A stretch of 64,000 nucleotides of DNA from positions 6,820,001 through 6,884,000 of the forward strand of contig OZ176052.1 of NCBI GenBank assembly GCA_964247055.1, given 5' to 3'. This DNA is from Paragordius varius (Eukaryota; Nematomorpha). Shown here piece after piece: positions 10,431 to 23,099 of the stretch (position 1 is the stretch's first letter; every line of letters begins with the position of its first letter). The notes under the pieces are model-generated. The model was not told the origin of the DNA, did not search any database, and saw only the letters and a program-made list of their open reading frames with translations. The position numbers and the translations under genes are program-made.

Positions 10431-10893
10431 ATTGCGGCTCTAGCCGTAAAAGCGAAGTTCACAATGTGGCATGACTGCTATAGCCGTCCAAAACGAAACG
10501 GTCGTTTTTAGACACTACGGCTATAGCAGCACAAATGTGCACTTATTGGCGTATACGTAGAAGCATAGTGTCGTGTTTTGAAAACATCTTTTTAGGTTGA
10601 AGTTCATATTTCACCTGTTATACGAGTTGCAGATTCAGTATGCACGTGGTTGTGAAGGGAAAAGTGCGATCGTGTTTTCTATTGAATTTATAGTTCTTAT
10701 TGATACGTTTAACGATATTTATTATTATTTATATAACTATACTGGTATGTCGGTTATAGCCGCAACCTAATTAAAGGTACTAAATTAATCAAAATTAAGT
10801 TTATTTAAGCAGAAAGAGTAAAACTATACTTTCTAACATTCTAAAAATCACAAAAACATATAGTGTCAATTTTCGAACTTCGCTTGTTCCTAC

Positions 10894-10907
10894 TGTCCGT
10901 CAACGTG
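10894..10907 (-). repeat. right terminal inverted repeat of the MITE
   Basis: tgtccgtcaacgtg, the exact reverse complement of the left end, followed directly by TTAA. Confidence 0.85.
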
Positions 10908-10911
10908 TTAA

Positions 10912-11112
10912 GTTACTTACTAGTTTTAGCGTTGAACTACAATTTTTATTGTTGCATTCTCAATATTTGGTGGTAAAATGATTTCAAACATATTCATTTT
11001 GACCATAATATATTATTTGCGAAAAGTGTCCTTGAAAACTTCAATTTGGTCTTTGACACATTGGGTTAGTGCTTAAACATTTTAAATTGATCCTTAAAAT
11101 TTTTAAATTTGG
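10912..11112. other. AT-rich gap between MITE and LINE
   Basis: About 200 bp of AT-rich sequence without an open frame. It may contain unrecognised decayed LINE sequence upstream of the visible reverse-transcriptase part. Confidence 0.4.
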
Positions 11113-12166
11113 ATTAGTCTAGAGAGTTTCAGAAAATACATGTGTTTTATTGATTACAGACAAGCCTTCGATTCGATTAATTATGACTCCTTGTGGGAAA
11201 CATTAAAGTTAGTAGGGGTATCGTCCCACTTAATAAGATTGATTAGCTCTCTCTATGTAAAACAAAGCGCGATCATAAGAATCAGCGGGGGACACAGAAG
11301 AAATACCTATCTTGAAAGGAGTCAGACAAGGGTGTTGCTTATCCCTTATCTGTTCAATATGTGCACAGAAATGATAATGAGGAAGTTAGATGGTAAATCA
11401 ATAATTTAAGGTTTGCAGACGATACCTACTCTTATAGCTGAAAATGTAAATGATTTAAAGGAATTGATCGAAGAGATTCGAAAGGAAAGTTTGAGGTATG
11501 GTCTTATGCTTAACCCTAACAAAACCAAAATATTATGTACTGGAGGAAAGGCTACAATTATTATAGAGGGCGTAGAAATAGAAGTAGTTAAACAGTTAAC
11601 GTTTTTAGGTGCAGTAATTTCAGAGGATGGGTCTTCAACTCCTGACATCAGAAAGAGAATAAGATTGGGTAAAGAAGCGATGACCAAACTAATAAAGATT
11701 TGGAAAAACAAAAGCGTAGGAATTGAAACTAAAAAAAGATTGCTCTACTGTTTTGTTTTCCCGGTCACCACAGATGGTTGTGAGAGCTGGACTCTCAGAA
11801 AAAGGGACAAAGACTCATGGCTTTCGAAAGGAGCAGCTGGCGTGATGCTAGGATACACCTGGAAGGATAAAATTAAGAATGGAAATCTAACTAGAGAAAT
11901 AAAGCCTAAAACAAACATCCTTGAGATAATTCTAAAAAGAAAGTTAACATATTTTGGTCATGTCATGCGATCGAATTCTCTAGGGAAGATACAATGTTTG
12001 GGAAGGTAGAAGGACAAAGGAAACGAGGCCGACCACCGATGAGGTGGTTGGATATGATAAAGGAGGAGACTAAAATGACATTGAACTATCTCAATCTAGC
12101 GTAAAAGATAGAAGAAAGTGGAAAGAAATAGTAAAAACTATATCCAAAAAATCGTTTACGACTTAG
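11113..12166 (+). pseudogene. reverse transcriptase fragment of the LINE
   Basis: Frames in order encode FIDYRQAFDSINYDSLWETL (RT motif A with its catalytic Asp), a GVRQGC motif B about 60 residues on, LRFADDT (the Y/FADD catalytic box, at about 11406-11427), a KTKILCTG / FLGAVISEDG segment, CESWTLRKRDKD, FGHVMR, and finally EGQRKRGRPPMRWLDMI and a basic end at 12166. The longest intact frame is 11413-12009 (198 residues). At least four frameshifts separate the pieces: between motifs A and B, just after FADDT, near 11830 and near 11990-12000, with another after about 12090. It cannot encode a working enzyme. The catalytic Asp residues themselves are still readable. Confidence 0.8.
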
Positions 12167-12180
12167 GAATAACGAACCAA
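11113..12180 (+). mobile_element. 5'-truncated RTE-type LINE
   Basis: About 1.07 kb remain of what is usually an element of about 3 kb. The endonuclease domain and the first part of the reverse transcriptase are missing, as expected for incomplete target-primed reverse transcription. The order of what remains (RT palm motifs, thumb, C-terminal GRPPMRWLD box) is that of RTE-clade elements such as BovB. The 3' end, after the final stop at 12164-12166, runs within about 15 bp into satellite. No clear target duplication or poly-A tail was found. Confidence 0.75.
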
Positions 12181-13270
12181 TTATTAATATTTTGGTCTTT
12201 CCAACAATAACCCAAGTATTTATAAATATCAAATAATATTTGTAACAATCTTTTTATGTCACCATTTATATTTAATTATTCCCAACAATCACCCAAATAT
12301 TAACAATCATTTTATATCACCCATTAATATTTATTTATTCTCAACAATCAACCATATATTTCTACCAATTATTTTATATCACTCATTAATATTTTAGTCT
12401 TTCCAACAATCAACCGAATATTTATAACAATCAAAAACTATTTGCAACAATCATTTTAGGTCACCATTAAAATTTAATTATTCCCAACAATCAACCATAT
12501 ATTTAAAAAAATCAATTTATATCACCCATTTTATATTTTAGTCTTTCCAACAATAAACCAACTATTTATAACAATCAAATAATATTAGCAACAATCCTTT
12601 TATGTCACCATTTATATTTAATTATTCCCAACAATCAACCATATATTTTTAGCAATCAATTTGTATTACCCATTAATATTTTAGTCTGTCCAACAATCAT
12701 CCAAAAATTTATAACAATCAAATAATATTTGCAACAATCATTTTATGTCACCATTAATATTTAATTATTTCCAACAATCCACCATATATTTCCAACAATT
12801 AATTTATTTCACCCATTAATACTTTAGTCTTTACAATAATCACCCAAATATTTATAAAAATAAAATAATATTTGCAACAATCATTTTATGTCACCATTAA
12901 TATTTAATTATTTCCAACAATCAACCATATATTTCCAACAATTAATTTATATCACCCATTAATATTTTAGTTTTTCTAACAATCACACAAATATTTATAA
13001 CAATCAAATAATATTTGCAATGATATTTTATATCACCCATTATTATATAATTATTCTTAACAATCAAACATATATTTGCAACAATCATTTTGTATTACCC
13101 ATTAATATTTTAGTCTTTCTAACAATCAACCAAATATTTATAACAATCAAATAATATTTGCAACAATCATTTTATGCACCCATTAATATTTAATTATTCC
13201 AACAATCAACCATATATTTGCAACAATCAATTTATATTAACCATTAATATTATACTCTTATCAACAATCA
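12181..13270 (+). repeat. diverged left edge of the satellite
   Basis: The first seven or eight units differ from one another by many substitutions and small indels (for example ataacccaagtatttataaa, tcatccaaaaatttataac), whereas units further in are nearly identical over kilobases. This is the usual edge decay of a satellite homogenised in its interior. Confidence 0.7.
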
Positions 13271-13489
13271 ACCAAATATTAATAACAATCAAATAATATT
13301 CAATCATTTTATGCACCCATTAATATTTCATTATTCCAACAATCAACCATATATTTGCAACAATCAATTTGTATTACCCATTAATATTTAAGTCTTTCCA
13401 ACAATCAACCAAATATTTATAACAATCAACCAAATATTTGCAACAATCAATTTGTATTAACCATTAATATTATACTCTTACCAACAATC

Positions 13490-16400
13490 AACCAAATATT
13501 AATAACAATCAAATAATATTCAATCATTTTATGCACCCATTAATATTTCATTATTCCAACAATCAACCATATATTTTCAACAATCAATTTGGATTACCCA
13601 TTAATATTATACTCTTACCAACAATCAACCAAATATTTATAACAATCAAATAATATTTGCAACAATCATTTTATGCACCCATTAATATTTAATTATTCCA
13701 ACAATCAACCATATATTTGCAACAATCAATTTATATTAACCATTAATATTATACTCTTACCAACAATCAACCAAATATTAATAACAATCAAATAATATTC
13801 AATCATTTTATGCACCCATTAATATTTCATTATTCCAACAATCAACCATATATTTTCAACAATCAATTTGGATTACCCATTAATATTATACTCTTACCAA
13901 CAATCAACCAAATATTTATAACAATCAAATAATATTTGCAACAATCATTTTATGCACCCATTAATATTTAATTATTCCAACAATCAACCATATATTTGCA
14001 ACAATCAATTTATATTAACCATTAATATTATACTCTTACCAACAATCAATCAAATATTTATAACAATCAAACAAATATTTGCAACAATCATTTTATGCAC
14101 CCATTAATATTTAATTATTCCAACAATCAACCATATATTTGCAATAATCAATTTATATTAACCATTAATATTATACTCTTACCAACAATCACCCATATAT
14201 TTATAACAATCAAATAATATTTTCAACAATCATTTTATGCACCCATTAATATTTAATTATTCCAACATTCAACCATATATTTGCAACAATCAATTTATAT
14301 TAACCATTAATATTATACTCGTACCAACAATCACCCATATATTTATAACAATCAAATAATATTTGCAACAATCATTTTATGCACCCATTAATATTTAATT
14401 ATTCCAACATTCGACCATATATTTGCAACAATCAATTTGTATTATCCATTAATATTTTAGTCTTTCCAACAATCAATCAAATATTTATAACAATCAAATA
14501 ATATTTGCAACAATCATTTTATGCACCCATTAATATTTAATTATTCCAACAATCAACCATATATTTGCAACAATCAATTTGTATTACCCATTAATATTTT
14601 ACTCTTTCCAACAATCCTCAAATATTTATAACAATCAAATAATATTTGCAACAATCATTTTATGCACCCATTAATATTTAATTATTCCAACAATCAACCA
14701 TATATTTGCAACAATCAATTTGTATTACCCATTAATATTTTAGTCTTTCCAACAATCAACCAAATATTTATAACAATCAAATAATATTTGCAACAATCAT
14801 TTTATGCACCCATTAATATTTAATTATTCCAACAATCAACCATATATTTGCAATAATCAATTTGTATTACCCATTAATATTTTAGTCTTTCCAACAATCA
14901 CCCATATATTTATGACAATTAAATAATATTTGCAACAATCATTTTATGCACCCATTAATATTTAATTATTCCAACAATCAACCATATATTTGCAACAATT
15001 AATTTATTTCACCCAATAATATTTTAGTCTTTCCAACAATCACCCAAATATTTAAACAATAAAATAATATTTGCAACAATCATTTTATGTCAACATTAAT
15101 ATTTAATTAATCCAACAATCAACCATATATTTACAACAATCAATTTGAATTACCAATTAATATTATACTCTTTCCAACAATCCTCAAATATTTATAACAA
15201 TCAAATAATATTTGCAACAATCATTTTATGTCACCCATTAATAACAATTATGCCAAAAATCAACCATATATTTTCAACAATCAATTTGTATTACCCATTA
15301 ATATTTTAGTCTTTCCAACAATCACCCAAATATTTATAACAATAAAATAATATTTGCAACAATCATTTTATGTCAACATTAATATTTAATTAATCCAACA
15401 ATCAACCATATATTTACAACAATCAATTTGAATTACCAATTAATATTATACTCTTTCCAACAATCCTCAAATATTTATAACAATCAAATAATATTTGCAA
15501 CAATCATTTTATGTCACCCATTAATAACAATTATGCCAAAAATCAACCATATATTTTCAACAATCAATTTGTATTACCCATTAATATTTTGGCCTTTAAA
15601 ACAATCAACCAAGTATTTGTTATAAACAAATAATATTTTATACAATCATTTTATATCTCCCATTAATATTAAATTATTCAAACAAACAACCAAATATTTA
15701 TCACAATCAAATAATATTTGCAACAATCATTTTATGCACCCATTAATATTTAATTATTCCAACAATCAACCATATATTTGCAATAATCAATTTGTATTAC
15801 CCATTAATATTTTAGTCTTTCCAACAATCAACCAAATATTTATAACAATTAATATTTGCAACAATCATTTTATGTCAACATTAATATTTAATTAATCCAA
15901 CAATCAACCATATATTTACAACAATCAATTTGAATTACCAATTAATATTATACTCTTTCCAACAATCCTCAAATATTTATAACAATCAAATAATATTTGC
16001 AACAATCATTTTATGCACCCATTAATATTTAATTATTCCAACAATCAACCATATATTTGCAACAATTAATTTATTTCACCCATTAATATTTTAGTCTTTC
16101 CAACAATCACCCAAATATTTATAACAATAAAATAATATTTGCAACAATCATTTTATGTCAACATTAATATTTAATTAATCCAACAATCAACCATATATTT
16201 ACAACAATCAATTTGAATTACCAATTAATATTATACTCTTTCCAACAATCCTCAAATATTTATAACAATCAAATAATATTTGCAACAATCATTTTATGTC
16301 ACCCATTAATAACAATTATGCCAAAAATCAACCATATATTTTCAACAATCAATTTGTATTACCCATTAATATTTTGGCCTTTAAAACAATCAACCAAGTA

Positions 16401-19400
16401 TTTGTTATAAACAAATAATATTTTATACAATCATTTTATATCTCCCATTAATATTAAATTATTCAAACAAACAACCAAATATTTATCACAATCAAATAAT
16501 ATTTGCAACAATCATTTTATGCACCCATTAATATTTAATTATTCCAACAATCAACCATATATTTGCAACAATTAATTTATTTCACCCAATAATATTTTAG
16601 TCTTTCCAACAATCACCCAAATATTTATAACAATAAAATAATATTTGCAACAATCATTTTATGTCAACATTAATATTTAATTAATCCAACAATCAACCAT
16701 ATATTTACAACAATCAATTTGAATTACCAATTAATATTATACTCTTTCCTACAATCCTCAAATATTTATAACAATCAAATAATATTTGCAACAATCATTT
16801 TATGTCACCCATTAATAACAATTATGCCAAAAATCAACCATATATTTTCAACAATCAATTTGTATTACCCATTAATATTTTAGTCTTTCCAACAATCACC
16901 CAAATATTTATAACAATAAAATAATATTTGCAACAATCATTTTATGTCAACATTAATATTTAATTAATCCAACAATCAACCATATATTTACAACAATCAA
17001 TTTGAATTACCAATTAATATTATACTCTTTCCAACAATCCTCAAATATTTATAACAATCAAATAATATTTGCAACAATCATTTTATGTCACCCATTAATA
17101 ACAATTATGCCAAAAATCAACCATATATTTTCAACAATCAATTTGTATTACCCATTAATATTTTGGCCTTTAAAACAATCAACCAAGTATTTGTTATAAA
17201 CAAATAATATTTTATACAATCATTTTATATCTCCCATTAATATTAAATTATTCAAACAAACAACCAAATATTAATAACAATCAAATAATATTCAATCATT
17301 TTATGCACCCATTAATATTTCATTATTCCAACAATCAACCATATATTTGCAACAATCAATTTGTATTACCCATTAATATTTAAGTCTTTCCAACAATCAA
17401 CCAAATATTTATAACAATCAACCAAATATTTGCAACAATCAATTTGTATTAACCATTAATATTATACTCTTACCAACAATCAACCAAATATTAATAACAA
17501 TCAAATAATATTCAATCATTTTATGCACCCATTAATATTTCATTATTCCAACAATCAACCATATATTTTCAACAATCATTTTATGTCAACATTAATATTT
17601 AATTAATCCAACAATCAACCATATATTTACAACAATCAATTTGAATTACCAATTAATATTATACTCTTTCCAACAATCCTCAAATATTTATAACAATCAA
17701 ATAATATTTGCAACAATCATTTTATGTCACCCATTAATAACAATTATGCCAAAAATCAACCATATATTTTCAACAATCAATTTGTATTACCCATTAATAT
17801 TTTGGCCTTTAAAACAATCAACCAAGTATTTGTTATAAACAAATAATATTTTATACAATCATTTTATATCTCCCATTAATATTAAATTATTCAAACAAAC
17901 AACCAAATATTAATAACAATCAAATAATATTCAATCATTTTATGCACCCATTAATATTTCATTATTCCAACAATCAACCATATATTTTCAACAATCAATT
18001 TGGATTACCCATTAATATTATACTCTTACCAACAATCAACCAAATATTTATAACAATCAAATAATATTTGCAACAATCATTTTATGCACCCATTAATATT
18101 TAATTATTCCAACAATCAACCATATATTTGCAACAATCAATTTATATTAACCATTAATATTATACTCTTACCAACAATCAACCAAATATTAATAACAATC
18201 AAATAATATTCAATCATTTTATGCACCCATTAATATTTCATTATTCCAACAATCAACCATATATTTTCAACAATCAATTTGGATTACCCATTAATATTAT
18301 ACTCTTACCAACAATCAACCAAATATTTATAACAATCAAATAATATTTGCAACAATCATTTTATGCACCCATTAATATTTAATTATTCCAACAATCAACC
18401 ATATATTTGCAACAATCAATTTATATTAACCATTAATATTATACTCTTACCAACAATCAATCAAATATTTATAACAATCAAACAAATATTTGCAACAATC
18501 ATTTTATGCACCCATTAATATTTAATTATTCCAACAATCAACCATATATTTGCAATAATCAATTTATATTAACCATTAATATTATACTCTTACCAACAAT
18601 CACCCATATATTTATAACAATCAAATAATATTTTCAACAATCATTTTATGCACCCATTAATATTTAATTATTCCAACATTCAACCATATATTTGCAACAA
18701 TCAATTTATATTAACCATTAATATTATACTCGTACCAACAATCACCCATATATTTATAACAATCAAATAATATTTGCAACAATCATTTTATGCACCCATT
18801 AATATTTAATTATTCCAACATTCGACCATATATTTGCAACAATCAATTTGTATTATCCATTAATATTTTAGTCTTTCCAACAATCAATCAAATATTTATA
18901 ACAATCAAATAATATTTGCAACAATCATTTTATGCACCCATTAATATTTAATTATTCCAACAATCAACCATATATTTGCAACAATCAATTTGTATTACCC
19001 ATTAATATTTTACTCTTTCCAACAATCCTCAAATATTTATAACAATCAAATAATATTTGCAACAATCATTTTATGCACCCATTAATATTTAATTATTCCA
19101 ACAATCAACCATATATTTGCAACAATCAATTTGTATTACCCATTAATATTTTAGTCTTTCCAACAATCAACCAAATATTTATAACAATCAAATAATATTT
19201 GCAACAATCATTTTATGCACCCATTAATATTTAATTATTCCAACAATCAACCATATATTTGCAATAATCAATTTGTATTACCCATTAATATTTTAGTCTT
19301 TCCAACAATCACCCATATATTTATGACAATTAAATAATATTTGCAACAATCATTTTATGCACCCATTAATATTTAATTATTCCAACAATCAACCATATAT

Positions 19401-21293
19401 TTGCAACAATTAATTTATTTCACCCAATAATATTTTAGTCTTTCCAACAATCACCCAAATATTTATAACAATAAAATAATATTTGCAACAATCATTTTAT
19501 GTCAACATTAATATTTAATTAATCCAACAATCAACCATATATTTACAACAATCAATTTGAATTACCAATTAATATTATACTCTTTCCAACAATCCTCAAA
19601 TATTTATAACAATCAAATAATATTTGCAACAATCATTTTATGTCACCCATTAATAACAATTATGCCAAAAATCAACCATATATTTTCAACAATCAATTTG
19701 TATTACCCATTAATATTTTAGTCTTTCCAACAATCACCCAAATATTTATAACAATAAAATAATATTTGCAACAATCATTTTATGTCAACATTAATATTTA
19801 ATTAATCCAACAATCAACCATATATTTACAACAATCAATTTGAATTACCAATTAATATTATACTCTTTCCAACAATCCTCAAATATTTATAACAATCAAA
19901 TAATATTTGCAACAATCATTTTATGTCACCCATTAATAACAATTATGCCAAAAATCAACCATATATTTTCAACAATCAATTTGTATTACCCATTAATATT
20001 TTGGCCTTTAAAACAATCAACCAAGTATTTGTTATAAACAAATAATATTTTATACAATCATTTTATATCTCCCATTAATATTAAATTATTCAAACAAACA
20101 ACCAAATATTTATCACAATCAAATAATATTTGCAACAATCATTTTATGCACCCATTAATATTTAATTATTCCAACAATCAACCATATATTTGCAATAATC
20201 AATTTGTATTACCCATTAATATTTTAGTCTTTCCAACAATCAACCAAATATTTATAACAATTAATATTTGCAACAATCATTTTATGTCAACATTAATATT
20301 TAATTAATCCAACAATCAACCATATATTTACAACAATCAATTTGAATTACCAATTAATATTATACTCTTTCCAACAATCCTCAAATATTTATAACAATCA
20401 AATAATATTTGCAACAATCATTTTATGCACCCATTAATATTTAATTATTCCAACAATCAACCATATATTTGCAACAATTAATTTATTTCACCCATTAATA
20501 TTTTAGTCTTTCCAACAATCACCCAAATATTTATAACAATAAAATAATATTTGCAACAATCATTTTATGTCAACATTAATATTTAATTAATCCAACAATC
20601 AACCATATATTTACAACAATCAATTTGAATTACCAATTAATATTATACTCTTTCCAACAATCCTCAAATATTTATAACAATCAAATAATATTTGCAACAA
20701 TCATTTTATGTCACCCATTAATAACAATTATGCCAAAAATCAACCATATATTTTCAACAATCAATTTGTATTACCCATTAATATTTTGGCCTTTAAAACA
20801 ATCAACCAAGTATTTGTTATAAACAAATAATATTTTATACAATCATTTTATATCTCCCATTAATATTAAATTATTCAAACAAACAACCAAATATTTATCA
20901 CAATCAAATAATATTTGCAACAATCATTTTATGCACCCATTAATATTTAATTATTCCAACAATCAACCATATATTTGCAACAATTAATTTATTTCACCCA
21001 ATAATATTTTAGTCTTTCCAACAATCACCCAAATATTTATAACAATAAAATAATATTTGCAACAATCATTTTATGTCAACATTAATATTTAATTAATCCA
21101 ACAATCAACCATATATTTACAACAATCAATTTGAATTACCAATTAATATTATACTCTTTCCAACAATCCTCAAATATTTATAACAATCAAATAATATTTG
21201 CAACAATCATTTTATGTCACCCATTAATAACAATTATGCCAAAAATCAACCATATATTTTCAACAATCAATTTGTATTACCCATTAATATTTT
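13490..21293 (+). repeat. two near-identical copies, shifted 4,411-4,412 bp
   Basis: Sequence from about 13,490 to 16,881 recurs at about 17,901 to 21,293. The shift is 4,411 bp at 13,501, 14,701 and 15,001 and becomes 4,412 bp after a one-base gain (tttaaac versus tttataac near 15,052); it is still 4,412 at 15,428 and 16,213. The few differences include cctacaat versus ccaacaat near 16,749. Inside each copy a smaller 785-bp shift also occurs (15,428 to 16,213; 19,840 to 20,625; 21,131 to 21,916). Confidence 0.8.
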
Positions 21294-23099
21294 GGCCTTT
21301 AAAACAATCAACCAAGTATTTGTTATAAACAAATAATATTTTATACAATCATTTTATATCTCCCATTAATATTAAATTATTCAAACAAACAACCAAATAT
21401 TTATCACAATCAAATAATATTTGCAACAATCATTTTATGCACCCATTAATATTTAATTATTCCAACAATCAACCATATATTTGCAATAATCAATTTGTAT
21501 TACCCATTAATATTTTAGTCTTTCCAACAATCAACCAAATATTTATAACAATTAATATTTTCAACAATCATTTTATGTCAACATTAATATTTAATTAATC
21601 CAACAATCAACCATATATTTACAACAATCAATTTGAATTACCAATTAATATTATACTCTTTCCAACAATCCTCAAATATTTATAACAATCAAATAATATT
21701 TGCAACAATCATTTTATGCACCCATTAATATTTAATTATTCCAACAATCAACCATATATTTGCAACAATTAATTTATTTCACCCATTAATATTTTAGTCT
21801 TTCCAACAATCACCCAAATATTTATAACAATAAAATAATATTTGCAACAATCATTTTATGTCAACATTAATATTTAATTAATCCAACAATCAACCATATA
21901 TTTACAACAATCAATTTGAATTACCAATTAATATTATACTCTTTCCAACAATCCTCAAATATTTATAACAATCAAATAATATTTGCAACAATCATTTTAT
22001 GTCACCCATTAATAACAATTATGCCAAAAATCAACCATATATTTTCAACAATCAATTTGTATTACCCATTAATATTTTGGCCTTTAAAACAATCAACCAA
22101 GTATTTGTTATAAACAAATAATATTTTATACAATCATTTTATATCTCCCATTAATATTAAATTATTCAAACAAACAACCAAATATTTATCACAATCAAAT
22201 AATATTTGCAACAATCATTTTATGCACCCATTAATATTAAATTAGTCCAACAATCAACCAAATATTTCTAACAATAAAATAATATTTGCAACAATCATTT
22301 TATGTCACCCATTAATATTTAATCATTACAACAATAAACCATATATTTGCAACAATCAACTTGTATTACCCATTAATATTTTAGTCTTTCCAACAATCAA
22401 CCAAATATTTATAACAATCAAATAATATGTGCAACAATCATTTTATGTCATTCATTAATATTTAATTATTCCAACAATGAACCATATATTTGCAACAATC
22501 AACTTGTATTACCCATTAATATTTTAGTCTTTCCAACAATCAACCAAATATTTATAACAATCAAATATTATGTGCAACAATCATTTTATGTCACCCATTA
22601 ATATTAAATTAGTCCAACAATCAACCAAATATTTCTAACAATAAAATAATATTTGCAACAATCATTTTATGTCACCCATTAATATTTAATCATTACAACA
22701 ATAAACCATATATTTGCAACAATCAACTTGTATTAACCATTAATATTTTAGTCTTTACAACAATGACCAAATATTTATAACAATCAAATAATATGTGCAA
22801 CAATCATTTTATGTCACCCATTAATATTTAATCATTACAACAATAAACCATATATTTGCAACAATCATTTTATTTCACCCATTAATATTTAATCATTACA
22901 ACAATAAACCATATATTTGCAACAATCAACTTGTATTACCCATTAATATTTTAGTCTTTCCAACAATCAACCAAATATTTATAACAATCAAATATTATGT
23001 GCAACAATCATTTTATGTCACCCATTAATATTAAATTAGTCCAACAATCAACCAAATATTTCTAACAATAAAATAATATTTGCAACAATCATTTTATGT

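Larger units (their letters stand above)
10417..10907. mobile_element. non-autonomous piggyBac-like MITE, 491 bp
   Basis: The element has perfect 14-bp terminal inverted repeats, cacgttgacggaca at 10417-10430 and its reverse complement at 10894-10907, flanked on both sides by TTAA (10413-10416 and 10908-10911), the target duplication of piggyBac-type transposons. Inside each end is a second inverted pair, gcgaagttc (10452-10460) and gaacttcgc (10875-10883). Near the left end the element repeats the words tagccgt and ctatagc, some inverted. It has no transposase frame, so it would depend on a full-length relative elsewhere. The interior is GC-richer than the flanks. The intact ends suggest it is not very old. 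Confidence 0.85.

Noticed and set aside
15428-22113. Eight identical 65-codon open frames (from 15428, 16213, 17002, 17641, 19840, 20625, 21131 and 21916)
   Set aside because: They are the same satellite segment copied by the kilobase duplications. The frame is open only because this unit variant lacks stops there, and flanking units break it. Their identity reflects recent DNA duplication, not selection on a protein.
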